The position numbers were made by a program, and so were the translations under genes. DNA of 64,000 nt, taken from Nitrospira sp. BO4. Its GTDB lineage: Bacteria > Nitrospirota > Nitrospiria > Nitrospirales > Nitrospiraceae. The notes beneath the pieces were generated by a model. It worked only from the letters and a program-made list of their open reading frames with translations, ran no database searches and was not told where the DNA came from. Each line of letters opens with the position of its first letter. The stretch's first letter is position 1. The stretch lies in the NCBI GenBank assembly GCA_030144965.1, contig JAMPUU010000017.1:434001-498000 (forward strand), given 5' to 3'. Shown here one piece after another: positions 53,088 to 61,801 of this stretch.

Positions 53088-54479
53088 CTAGCTCTCAGGC
53101 CGCATTTCCACATCCAGCAACTTGATCTTCCGGTGGAGATGACTTCGCTCGATCTTGAGGTCCTCCGCGGTCCGTGAAATGTTCCAATGATGCTCTCGAA
53201 GCTTGCGGCTGATGTACTCCTTTTCAAACGCATTCCGCGCATCCCGGAGTGAGTCAAAGGATTTTGTGAGGAGCGGATTCGCTGCTTGACTGGCGACGGG
53301 AACGACACCGGCGGTCCGTCCTTGCAACGACATGGCAACCTGCGAGGCCTCGATCACAAACCCTGGCACCATGATCATCAGCCGCTCAATCAGATTCCTT
53401 AATTCACGAATGTTGCCGGGCCATTCGTATTGCTGGAACACCGCCATCGCTTCCGGCGAAACTTCTTTCATCCGCAACCCTTGTTCCTCGGCATGTGCTT
53501 TCATGAAATGCTGCACCAAAGCCGGAATATCCTCCCGGCGCTCGCGGAGCGGAGGCACAATGATCGGAACAACGTTGAGCCGATAGTACAAATCTTCTCG
53601 AAATTGGCCCTTGCCGATTTCTTTTTCCAAGTCCTTATTGGAAGCCGCCAGCACCCGCACATCCACCTTCATCAGCTTGGTGCCGCCGACCCGCGTAAAC
53701 TGCTGCTCCTGCAAAGCCCGTAACACCTTTGCTTGGGTATTGAGACTCATGTCGCCGATTTCGTCGAGAAACAACGTACCGCCGTCAGCCTGCTCGAATT
53801 GGCCGCGCTTCATCGACGTGGCACCGGTGAAGGATCCTTTTTCGTGTCCGAACAATTCGCTCTCGATCAAGGTCTCCGGAATCGCGGCGCAATTGACGGC
53901 CACGAACGGATGATCCGATCTGCTGCTGCGCACATGAATGGCGCGGGCGACCAGTTCTTTTCCGGTCCCGTTCTCGCCTCCGATCAGTACCCGGCTGTTC
54001 GTGGGTCCTGCCGTTTCGATGAGTTCACGCAGCCGCTGCATGACCTGGGAGTAGCCGACCAACTCGAACTTTTGCTGGACCTTCGTCCGTAAAGATCGAT
54101 TCTCCTGCGCCAATCGGTACTGCTCCAGCGCATGCTTGACGCGAAGCGTGACATTCTCCAGCGACAACGGTTTCTCGATATAGTCGTACGCGCCGAGCTT
54201 GATTGCTTTCACCGCCGTTTCAATGGACCCATGCCCGGAAATCATCATGACCTGCGTGGTGGGCACAAACTCTTTCACACGGCGCAGCGTCTCCAGTCCG
54301 TCCATCACAGGCATCCAAATATCGAGGATCATAAGATCCGGCGGATCAGTACCGCACATCTTCAGCGCTTCCACCCCATTGGCTGCCACGACAACCTCAT
54401 ACCCCTCGTCCTCCAGGATGCTTCGTAAAGACGTCCGAATCGCTTCCTCGTCGTCCACTATCAGAATTGATGCCGCCAT
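53088..54479 (-). CDS. Sigma-54-dependent response regulator, NtrX-like
   Basis: This 463-residue protein has a receiver domain (1-120; D11-D12 of VDDEEA, phospho-acceptor in LMILDIWMPVMDG), an AAA+ domain (about 140-385) with Walker A GENGTGKEL and Walker B GGTLFLDEIG, and a Fis-type helix-turn-helix at the end (NISRTAEDLKIERSHLHRKIKLL). The sigma-54 contact loop reads GSFTGA instead of the common GAFTGA. It should activate sigma-54 promoters when phosphorylated by the adjacent NtrY-like kinase. Confidence 0.93.
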   Translation of the reverse strand: MAASILIVDDEEAIRTSLRSILEDEGYEVVVAANGVEALKMCGTDPPDLMILDIWMPVMDGLETLRRVKEFVPTTQVMMISGHGSIETAVKAIKLGAYDYIEKPLSLENVTLRVKHALEQYRLAQENRSLRTKVQQKFELVGYSQVMQRLRELIETAGPTNSRVLIGGENGTGKELVARAIHVRSSRSDHPFVAVNCAAIPETLIESELFGHEKGSFTGATSMKRGQFEQADGGTLFLDEIGDMSLNTQAKVLRALQEQQFTRVGGTKLMKVDVRVLAASNKDLEKEIGKGQFREDLYYRLNVVPIIVPPLRERREDIPALVQHFMKAHAEEQGLRMKEVSPEAMAVFQQYEWPGNIRELRNLIERLMIMVPGFVIEASQVAMSLQGRTAGVVPVASQAANPLLTKSFDSLRDARNAFEKEYISRKLREHHWNISRTAEDLKIERSHLHRKIKLLDVEMRPES

Positions 54480-54573
54480 CTATCCTCCCTACTGCGTAGA
54501 CCGCGAGTCTTCTCACCTGACTCTCGACTGATCGTGCCTGCTGTGCCGGTGAAAGATTGCGATCACATTCGCG

Positions 54574-56907
54574 TTACACCGGCAGATCGAACGTAAATAC
54601 CGCTCCTTTGGGGTGATTGTTCCCGACCTGGATCTGACCTTCATGGTCTGTGATAATCCGGCGGACGATCGCCAGCCCTAACCCGGTTCCGGTTTTCTTA
54701 CGGGTGAAGTAGGGCACGAACAGGCGCTCCTGGTCCTCAGGGGCAATTCCAGGTCCTTCATCCGCCACGGTGACCACCGCGCGTCGTCGTTTCGTGTCAT
54801 ATTTCGTGGCGATCCACAACCTCCCCTTTTGATTCATGGCTTGCACCGCGTTGTCGAAGAGATTGACAAACACGCGCCTCAGTTGTTCCCGGTCGAAATT
54901 AATGGGCGGCAGATCCTCATCAAGCTCGATCTTCAACTCGATATCTTTCTGTGCCTCGCGATACAACGTGACCACTTCACGCAGTACGTCGTGCAGAGAT
55001 TGCCGTGTCATCTGCGGAACAGGCAGACGGGCGAATTTCGAGAATTCGTCCAGCATCTCTTTCAGGCTTCCCACTTCATTGATGATGACGTTCGTCGCAT
55101 CGTCGAACACCCGGTCAAGATCCGGTGACTTTTCGAAGAACTTCTTCCGCAATCGCTGGGCCGACAGTTGAATGGGCGTCAGTGGATTCTTGATTTCATG
55201 GGCGACGCGCTTCGCGACTTCCTGCCAGGCGGCGACTTTCTGTGCCTTGATCAACTCCGTCAGATCTTCAAAGACCAACACAAATCCCAGGTCTTTATTC
55301 CCCTCATCCCGCATACGGGAACCTTTCAGGCCGATCGTGATCAGCTTCCCCTGAATGTCCAATTGTCCTTCCAAATCCAAGTTGTCGCGCTCATCGGCCA
55401 ACATACGATCATAGGCAGTCTGGAACAAGTCAAGCCCGAACTCTTTGAATACATCATTGGCCGGGCGCTCTCTGAACCGATCGGCGGCCAACCCAAGAAT
55501 ACGCTCGGCCGATGGATTGAATGTGGTAATCATTCCGCTCCTATCGATTGACAGGAGACCGGCGGCGATCGTATCCACGACCGTTTCAATATAGGCACGG
55601 CGGCGATCCAGCTCGACGTTGGTGTTCCGGAGCGTCAGGTTGGCCTCCTCAAGCTTGGATTTACTCCCCTGCAGATCCTGCGTCATCCGGTTAAACGACG
55701 CGATGAGCGTCCCGATTTCATCGGTCGCCTTGGCATCGATCTGCACAGTAAGGTCGCCTTGGGCGACAGCTTCCGTTGCCTCCGCCAACCGCTGAATCGG
55801 CACGGTAATACCGCGTGCCACATAGAACCCGAACCATGTCGCGCTGAAGAGGATCAAGACCGTCACGACAGCCACGAAAAGATAGGCCCCGGCTTTGATC
55901 GGGTTTTTCATCGCCTTGAGCTGCTTATACTCCGCATATTGCCGGCCGATTCCCTCCATCTTGGTCAGCAGCGATTCAGGGACATAGGTCTCAACGACGA
56001 CGACCCCCTCCAACTCGCCCTGTCGGATTCCGGAGGCCACAGGGATCGCCGCACGCACTAACCTCCCTGTTTGGGCCTCCTGAACTGAGGTAAATTCATG
56101 CTTGCCGTTGATCACTTGTAAGACCAGCTGACTGATCGGCAGATCCAGCACCCCGGCCGGAACCTCACTATCGAGCGCCTTTGTGAGTGTCTCCATCTTG
56201 CTCGAAAAGACCTCGATCCCTGCGACACCGTATTCCATACGTTTTCGAGCCATCGCGGCAATCAGAAGATCGCGCTGCACCGGGGTCAGCATGTCCTCGC
56301 GGAACAATTCCTGCGCAATCGCCCGTGCGCTGTTGACCGCGAGCGCGACATGCCCCGCATGCTGAAGGCGAGCCACCTCATAGGAGTCTTTCATGACCCT
56401 CTCGATGTGCTCGCTGAACCACACATCGACCGCTTTGTTCACAAGGCCGCTCGCCACGAATGCCAGTAGTACGGTGGGAATCAATGAGAACCCGATAAAT
56501 GCCGCGATGAGCTTTGTCCGAAACCCCGACCCGACGAGCTTGTGGCGGCGTTCGAAATAGGCCTTGATGAGGTTCCTCGACAGCAAGAGCGTCAAAACGA
56601 CGAATCCGATCAGATCCAAATTGAGCAGGAGAAGGACGAAGGCATAACTGGTCGTCGGCAAGAATGAGCCGGTCTCGTCGACACCCGGAACGACAATTCG
56701 CCAGTAATACAGCGTGAGCGCCAAGCAGGGGATCAGAAGGATCAGGACGATCCAGACCGGGCGAAGGTGGAGTTTTTTGCGGTCAGGTTGCTTGGGGATG
56801 TCAGCCGAAGAATTGCGCGATTTACTGCCGAGAGCCACAGGTTGGACATCACCAGCCGCGTCGGAGGCGGGCTCTAACACACGTATGGGACGGTTTGGCT
56901 CAGGCAT
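54574..56907 (-). CDS. Membrane sensor histidine kinase, NtrY-like
   Basis: This 777-residue protein has four predicted membrane spans (about 48-68, 85-108, 135-155 and 350-375), an extracytoplasmic segment of about 190 residues between the third and fourth, a HAMP domain (about 375-425), PAS (about 445-550), HisKA with VAHEIKNPLTPIQLSAQRL, and HATPase with NLFDNAVQAM, DEGPGIA and GTGLGLAI. The layout is that of NtrY, whose partner NtrX lies immediately downstream. The stimulus is unknown; nitrogen or redox state is a guess. Confidence 0.93.
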   Translation of the reverse strand: MPEPNRPIRVLEPASDAAGDVQPVALGSKSRNSSADIPKQPDRKKLHLRPVWIVLILLIPCLALTLYYWRIVVPGVDETGSFLPTTSYAFVLLLLNLDLIGFVVLTLLLSRNLIKAYFERRHKLVGSGFRTKLIAAFIGFSLIPTVLLAFVASGLVNKAVDVWFSEHIERVMKDSYEVARLQHAGHVALAVNSARAIAQELFREDMLTPVQRDLLIAAMARKRMEYGVAGIEVFSSKMETLTKALDSEVPAGVLDLPISQLVLQVINGKHEFTSVQEAQTGRLVRAAIPVASGIRQGELEGVVVVETYVPESLLTKMEGIGRQYAEYKQLKAMKNPIKAGAYLFVAVVTVLILFSATWFGFYVARGITVPIQRLAEATEAVAQGDLTVQIDAKATDEIGTLIASFNRMTQDLQGSKSKLEEANLTLRNTNVELDRRRAYIETVVDTIAAGLLSIDRSGMITTFNPSAERILGLAADRFRERPANDVFKEFGLDLFQTAYDRMLADERDNLDLEGQLDIQGKLITIGLKGSRMRDEGNKDLGFVLVFEDLTELIKAQKVAAWQEVAKRVAHEIKNPLTPIQLSAQRLRKKFFEKSPDLDRVFDDATNVIINEVGSLKEMLDEFSKFARLPVPQMTRQSLHDVLREVVTLYREAQKDIELKIELDEDLPPINFDREQLRRVFVNLFDNAVQAMNQKGRLWIATKYDTKRRRAVVTVADEGPGIAPEDQERLFVPYFTRKKTGTGLGLAIVRRIITDHEGQIQVGNNHPKGAVFTFDLPV

Positions 56908-57041
56908 TCGCTCGCCTTCCGCGCATGGTCAACCCGAACAACGGCAGCCCTTACCACTATAGCCGACTCACAGAGCAGTCTCAAAGTCCGCGCAGAGAGC
57001 GCGGAATTTCGGCGAGTGGGGGAAAGCCCAACAACGGGATG

Positions 57042-57422
57042 TTACTTCGGCGAGGCCAGCGTCACATACTTCATGCGAAGGGCATAGAGCATATCGCGCA
57101 GGACCGCCTGCTCTTCAGGGGTCAGATTGCCCTTGGTCTTGTCTTCCAAGACGGACAACAGATCGATGATTTCTTTGGCTTGGGGGAGGTTGACGGGAAT
57201 CGGCGCTTGCTGAGGATCCAGTTGCTCGCCCATGAGCATGAGCGACGACGAGCCCAATGAGATCACAAAGGACGAAAACGTGACGGGAAGTGCCGGAGCC
57301 GTCTGGGATGGTTCGGTCTGTGCTACAGCGGCAGGTTTCGATTCTTGTGGAGTCGGCGAAGCCTCGGTCCCTCCACTCGCCCGCCGATCCCGAATGATGA
57401 ACCCCTGCTCCTCCTCAACCAT
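57042..57422 (-). CDS. DUF1844 family protein
   Basis: The protein has 126 residues from the ATG at 57422, with a GAGAGGGA site eight bases upstream. The C-terminal half VTFSSFVISLGSSSLMLMGE, then LPQAKEIIDLLSVLEDKTKGNLTPEEQAVLRDMLYALRMKYV, is the DUF1844 domain. The N-terminal half is a low-complexity linker. The family has no known function. The gene lies upstream of the NtrY-like gene with about 135 bases between, where nothing else is seen. Confidence 0.85.
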   Translation of the reverse strand: MVEEEQGFIIRDRRASGGTEASPTPQESKPAAVAQTEPSQTAPALPVTFSSFVISLGSSSLMLMGEQLDPQQAPIPVNLPQAKEIIDLLSVLEDKTKGNLTPEEQAVLRDMLYALRMKYVTLASPK

Positions 57423-57592
57423 TATGTCCCTCTCGTTGAGCTGCTTCCACACGTGTCTGGATGCTGGCGGTACCCTACCATAGGGTCTATTTGGTCGCAA
57501 GCCGTCACCGAGATTGAAGAAGCCGCCAGACTCGGTATAGAGTGACAAATCCTCAGCCCGGCGGTAGACGACCGAAAGGGGTGGCTCACTCA

Positions 57593-58480
57593 ATGTCGAC
57601 ACAATTTACCAAAGTGGTTGAGCTCATGGCTGCGTTGCGGGCGCAAGACGGATGCCCCTGGGATCGGAAGCAAACCCATGAGTCACTGAAACCATACCTG
57701 CTTGAGGAAACGTACGAAGTCCTGGAGACGATCGATCAACGTGACAAGCAGAAGCTTCGAGAAGAACTTGGGGATGTTCTCTTGCAAGTCATCTTCCACA
57801 GCCAGATTGCCGCTGAGGCCGGGACGTTTACCGTTGACGATGTGCTCGACACGCTCGCCACAAAGTTGATCCGCAGACATCCCCATGTCTTCGGTACCAG
57901 CGACCAGGGAGGACGCGCGACGAATAGCGAGCAAGTCCTTGCCCAATGGGAGGAAATCAAGCGCGCTGAACGCGAAGCCGCCGGCCATACGACCTCAGCC
58001 TTAGCAGGAGTGCCGAAAACCTTGCCGGCATTGTTGCGGGCTTATCAGATTCAGGCCCGAGCGGCCCGAGTCGGCTTCGATTGGCCGCACAGCGATGCGG
58101 GTCTGGAACAGATCATTGGAAAAGTTCTCGAGGAAATTGGTGAAGTGCGTGAGGCGCTTGCGTTGAATCGAGCGAGCGTGAACGCGGGTTCCGATCGACA
58201 GGACTCCCGTGAGGAGGTTGAGGCTGAGCTGGGGGATCTGCTGTTCTCCCTGGTCAATCTCGCCCGCTTTCTCAAGACGAATCCTGAAGACGCGCTGCGC
58301 CGAGCAACGAATCGCTTCATCGATCGCTTCCATCTCGTGGAAGCACAAGCTGAAGCGAAAGGCCGGTCGTTGACGGACATGACATTAGCCGAGATGGATG
58401 AGCTCTGGGAGGAAGCCAAGCGCCGGTTGCAGAGCCCACAGCCAGATACCACACCGCAGATCGGCGATCGCACACTATGA
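57593..58480 (+). CDS. mazG: Nucleoside triphosphate pyrophosphohydrolase MazG
   Basis: This 295-residue protein starts at the ATG at 57593. It is a two-domain MazG that hydrolyses NTPs to NMPs. The first domain has CPWDRKQTHESLKPYLLEETYEVLE and an EELGDVLLQV helix. The second has VLEEIGEVREAL and EEVEAELGDLLFSLVNLARFL, which supply the magnesium-binding acidic residues. It runs divergent from the DUF1844 gene, and its stop overlaps the following gene by four bases. Confidence 0.95.
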   Translation: MSTQFTKVVELMAALRAQDGCPWDRKQTHESLKPYLLEETYEVLETIDQRDKQKLREELGDVLLQVIFHSQIAAEAGTFTVDDVLDTLATKLIRRHPHVFGTSDQGGRATNSEQVLAQWEEIKRAEREAAGHTTSALAGVPKTLPALLRAYQIQARAARVGFDWPHSDAGLEQIIGKVLEEIGEVREALALNRASVNAGSDRQDSREEVEAELGDLLFSLVNLARFLKTNPEDALRRATNRFIDRFHLVEAQAEAKGRSLTDMTLAEMDELWEEAKRRLQSPQPDTTPQIGDRTL

Positions 58481-59094
58481 GCAAGAACCAAGAACCGTAC
58501 GAAGAAGGGAAGCGTGCCGGAGCCCATCCGCTGCTGGTGGTATTTGGCATCCTCATCGGATTGTGGTTGTTTGTCGCGCTGATCGTCCCCAGTTCGAGAA
58601 ACAAACAGGCAACCGGCACCGAAGGTCCCAATGTGTCGGCCATCGAAGACCCCGAAGCTGCTCCCGTCATGTTCAAAGTCCAAACGACCATCCTGGATAT
58701 GAACACCGTGGGTCTGGTGGTTCCTGCTCAGGCAACGGATAGTCAAATTGTCGCCCTACTGAAACGCCTCAAGGAAGCGCGATTGAAAGGGACGCTTGGC
58801 GAACAGCTCCCCGCCACGACACCCGGTCACAAACTGGGGGACCATGCCATTGCAGACATCTATATCTTTGGGGACAAACAGTTCGCGGAAGCAGAAACGA
58901 TCCGCACACTGGCACGAGGGGCTCATGCTCCCGGTACATTGTACCCGAATGCTATTCCGTTCGAGGTGGCAATGGAACAAGTCCGTGGCTATTACCGCAT
59001 CGACCTGAATGATACCGGCAGTCCGGACAAGGGATCGCTTGGGTTTGCGGACGAATCAGGCGTGCACTCAAAACAGTATAGAAGAATCTTTTAA
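58477..59094 (+). CDS. Membrane-anchored hypothetical protein
   Basis: This 205-residue protein has one N-terminal membrane helix (LLVVFGILIGLWLFVALIVP) with the bulk outside the cytoplasm. The rest has a mixed alpha-beta region with a DIYIFGDKQFAEAETIRTLARG segment. No known family is recognised. It overlaps mazG by an ATGA, so it is co-translated with it. Confidence 0.65.
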   Translation: MSKNQEPYEEGKRAGAHPLLVVFGILIGLWLFVALIVPSSRNKQATGTEGPNVSAIEDPEAAPVMFKVQTTILDMNTVGLVVPAQATDSQIVALLKRLKEARLKGTLGEQLPATTPGHKLGDHAIADIYIFGDKQFAEAETIRTLARGAHAPGTLYPNAIPFEVAMEQVRGYYRIDLNDTGSPDKGSLGFADESGVHSKQYRRIF

Positions 59095-59130
59095 CGGATT
59101 CGGAGGCGAGGATATTGCGCGTAGGGATCG

Positions 59131-59547
59131 CTAGATCCCCACACGCCTTTTGACATCCTGCCGAACAGCTGCTTGATCCGATTCAAATAACGTCTCCAGT
59201 TTTGGGAACAAATGGGTGAGCGACCCGACAAACGGGGCCAGCAACACATCACGTCGTTCCGCCAACAGTCCCTCCTCCTCAGCGACCCGTATCTTCCAGT
59301 CGGCAATCTTCTTGGAAAGAATGTTACTCACCAGCAGCTGCTGACCGGGTGAACCGGTCACCACTCCGAGGAGCCGCTTCTTCACCACCTCCAGCTCATC
59401 CGGTATGGAAATCTTCACGCGCACACCATGCGGCGTCGCCCAGGTCGACCGTTGAATCGAGTAGTCGTACGAAAAGACCTGCTCCCTTGGCTCACGAAAC
59501 GGGCCGCTGACGTCTAAGATGGTAAGGGTGCTCTCGGGTGATCGCAT
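59131..59547 (-). CDS. Hypothetical protein
   Basis: The protein has 138 residues from the ATG at 59547; a GTG at 59577 would add ten. A beta-rich first half (LTILDVSGPFREPREQVFSYDYSIQRSTWATPHGVRVKISI) is followed by a helical second half. There is no signal, membrane segment or cysteine cluster. The family is unknown. It converges with the membrane-protein gene at 58477. Confidence 0.6.
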   Translation of the reverse strand: MRSPESTLTILDVSGPFREPREQVFSYDYSIQRSTWATPHGVRVKISIPDELEVVKKRLLGVVTGSPGQQLLVSNILSKKIADWKIRVAEEEGLLAERRDVLLAPFVGSLTHLFPKLETLFESDQAAVRQDVKRRVGI

Positions 59548-59704
59548 AATTTCGGCGCTTTCCAAAGGGTGAAACACGCACGTTTCAAACCGTACTATAA
59601 AAGCTTGCAGTTGGGTAGAACAAGGGGCTATCTATAGAGACGCTGAGACGGCCAACATTATCAGCTTCAATACCGGCCGGGCCTTAACGGAAACCAGAGA
59701 GCCT

Positions 59705-59733
59705 GAGACAGCTTTCTGACACCTTGATATACT
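59705..59733 (+). promoter_or_regulatory. Promoter upstream of the membrane Sel1 gene
   Basis: An extended -10 element TGATATACT (59725-59733) is preceded by GAGACA (59705-59710) at 17-base spacing. The start codon is 29 bases on, after a GAGGAGG site. Confidence 0.5.
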
Positions 59734-59761
59734 TCGATTAAGCGTTGTTCTGAGAGGAGGC

Positions 59762-60574
59762 ATGGCCAAGAAAGGCTATCCTGGACTTGTAGTCGTACCT
59801 CCCAGCGATCGGTCGATCTTACGACGTCGATTGGTTCGTTGGGGGCTCCTCGTTATCGCTGTGATCTGGATCATCTCGACCGTCACGGTATGGCCACCCA
59901 CGTACAATAATACGGACTGTGAAACCGGTCCCGACGGGGAACATTTGGGCAATCTCTCCGAGAAATGTAGCTCTCCAAATCAATCAGCCACAGAAGCAGC
60001 GTCTCATCAAGAAGAGTTTAGTCTGACGCAACTATCACAGGCCGAAAGTCTGGCTGGGACACCAAGCTCCACTCCTACGCCAGCTCCAAATCTCGAGAGG
60101 TCCACGACGCGGCCCGCTCCCACTCAAGACTCCAAAACCCACTCTTCCGTTCCATCAAGTGCCTCCCCGGATCGGACCATAGCGACTTCAGGCAATCAGA
60201 GATCAACGGCAAATCTATCGACCGGGAAATCGGCGCCGAATCCGGATGTTGATGCTCAACTCGCCGAACAGGGCGATGCATTTGCCCAATATCGTCTTGG
60301 ACGTTTTTACGCGCAACGGCATGGACCGCAAGCACCCGAGTCCGTAACCTGGTACAAGAAAGCTTCTAACGGTCTCCAGCGCTTGGCCGAAACCGGCAAC
60401 GGACAAGCGATGTACGTTCTTGGCGTCATGTATGCCTACGGACGCGGGGTGGCAAGAAATACGGAACAAGCGCGGCACTGGCTGACCCAGGCTGTTGAAC
60501 GGAAGATTACCGCGGCTCAGCCGGTCCTCGCGAGTTTAGACGAGGATCAGACTTCTGATCCAAGCCGCAGATGA
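59762..60574 (+). CDS. Membrane-anchored Sel1-repeat protein
   Basis: This 270-residue protein has one membrane helix near the N terminus (about 27-45). A long Ser/Thr/Pro-rich linker (about 65-165) leads to about two Sel1 repeats (AQYRLGRFYAQRHGPQAPESVTWYKKAS and AMYVLGVMYAYGRGVARNTEQARHWLTQA). The linker and repeats probably lie in the periplasm. It is a distant relative of the Sel1 lipoproteins at 27-29 kb, with a different anchor. A GAGAGGAGG site fits the ATG. Confidence 0.78.
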   Translation: MAKKGYPGLVVVPPSDRSILRRRLVRWGLLVIAVIWIISTVTVWPPTYNNTDCETGPDGEHLGNLSEKCSSPNQSATEAASHQEEFSLTQLSQAESLAGTPSSTPTPAPNLERSTTRPAPTQDSKTHSSVPSSASPDRTIATSGNQRSTANLSTGKSAPNPDVDAQLAEQGDAFAQYRLGRFYAQRHGPQAPESVTWYKKASNGLQRLAETGNGQAMYVLGVMYAYGRGVARNTEQARHWLTQAVERKITAAQPVLASLDEDQTSDPSRR

Positions 60575-60918
60575 GCGAAGAAATCCAACCGGTGATAGCG
60601 AAATAATCGGTCCGGATGGTGCGCTCCACCACCCAGACCCTTACCGTTAAATCCGGGAAGGTTGTTTTACTCATTGTTGCCTGTGACCCCGTTTGATGTT
60701 TGACGATTGAAATATTGCCGAAGCATAAACGGCTGCATTCCGGCAGATGAATTCCCAATTCATCGTGCTGTCAGCTCAAGCGCCCTCCGACAAAATACGT
60801 CGCCGCCACCATCGTTTGCTTCTTTCCACTTTCCTGTGTTTCGAACCGATGCAGACTCGTACAGCAGCATTGATACCAAACCGACCGCGGCTTGTTGCGT
60901 CTATCGATGTGACCCCGT
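60575..60918. other. Intergenic stretch without a recognised gene
   Basis: 344 bases with several short open frames on both strands but no ribosome-binding site, signal sequence or conserved phrase in any of them. No repeat or strong hairpin was found by eye. It presumably contains the promoter of the reductase gene, but no clear -35/-10 pair is visible. Confidence 0.5.
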
Positions 60919-61662
60919 ATGATGCGTTCCATCATGGAATCTGTCACCCGAATCAAGACGAAAACGCCGAGTCCGTACAAGCTGACGGCCGTCGAGACCG
61001 ACACCCATGACACAAAGTCCTTCCGATTCGAACTCCCCACCGATGCGACGCTGGATATGCTGCCCGGCGACTTTCTCTACGTCCATGCGACGATCAACGA
61101 AAAAGCCGTTAAGCGGCCGTATACGCCGTCCTCGCTGCCCGGTACGACCGGCTTCTTCGAGCTGACCGTCAAGCGTTACGAAACCGGCCTCGTCTCCAAG
61201 TTTCTCCATGATCAGGGAATCGGAGACAGCATCCTCATAAGCGGACCGAACCCGGGCGGCCATTGGGTGGACGGCATGGCAAAACGGGTGGGATTCGTGG
61301 CCGGAGGCACCGGCATCACGCCGATGATTTCCATCATTCGCTGGATTCTTACCAAGAAGATCGATGCAGAGTTATTCCTACTCTTCGCCAATAAAACAGA
61401 ATCGGACATTATCTTTCGACGGGAGTGGGAGCGAGCTCTCCGGGACTATCCGAACTTTCATTGCCACCACGTGTTGGAACAGCCCCCGCTCGGATGGTCG
61501 GGTAGCACGGGCCGAATTACCCCTGACATCCTGCGCCGACACCTTCCCGCTCCCGATGCCGACACCCGCATTTTCCTCTGCGGTCCCCCTCCGATGGTCG
61601 ACTCTCTGGAAGCGACACTGAAAGAACTCGGTTATCCCGAGCAGTCCGTGATCCTTCCGTGA
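60919..61662 (+). CDS. FAD/NAD(P)-dependent oxidoreductase of the ferredoxin reductase type
   Basis: In this 247-residue protein, a beta-barrel FAD domain has the KRPYTPSS motif (about 64-71), and the nucleotide-binding domain has AGGTGITPMISIIRW (about 128-142) and the C-terminal LCGPPPMV. There is no Fe-S or heme domain, so it should accept NAD(P)H and pass electrons to a separate carrier such as ferredoxin or cytochrome b5. The start may instead be the ATG at 60934; neither has a clear ribosome-binding site. Confidence 0.86.
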   Translation: MMRSIMESVTRIKTKTPSPYKLTAVETDTHDTKSFRFELPTDATLDMLPGDFLYVHATINEKAVKRPYTPSSLPGTTGFFELTVKRYETGLVSKFLHDQGIGDSILISGPNPGGHWVDGMAKRVGFVAGGTGITPMISIIRWILTKKIDAELFLLFANKTESDIIFRREWERALRDYPNFHCHHVLEQPPLGWSGSTGRITPDILRRHLPAPDADTRIFLCGPPPMVDSLEATLKELGYPEQSVILP

Positions 61663-61801
61663 ATGAGGATGCCATCGGCCAACTGGCTGGCTGAACGTGT
61701 ATCAGATGCTTGCCAGCCGCCAGGAAGCCGCCGGCCCGACCGAATTCCCGTTGACCAAAACCTGGATCTATCAGTGATGAGGGTGAGGGAGATTGAGAGA
61801 G

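Noticed and set aside
60507-60758. 83-residue open frame on the minus strand
   Set aside because: It overlaps the end of the Sel1 gene, has no start signal and no protein-like features.
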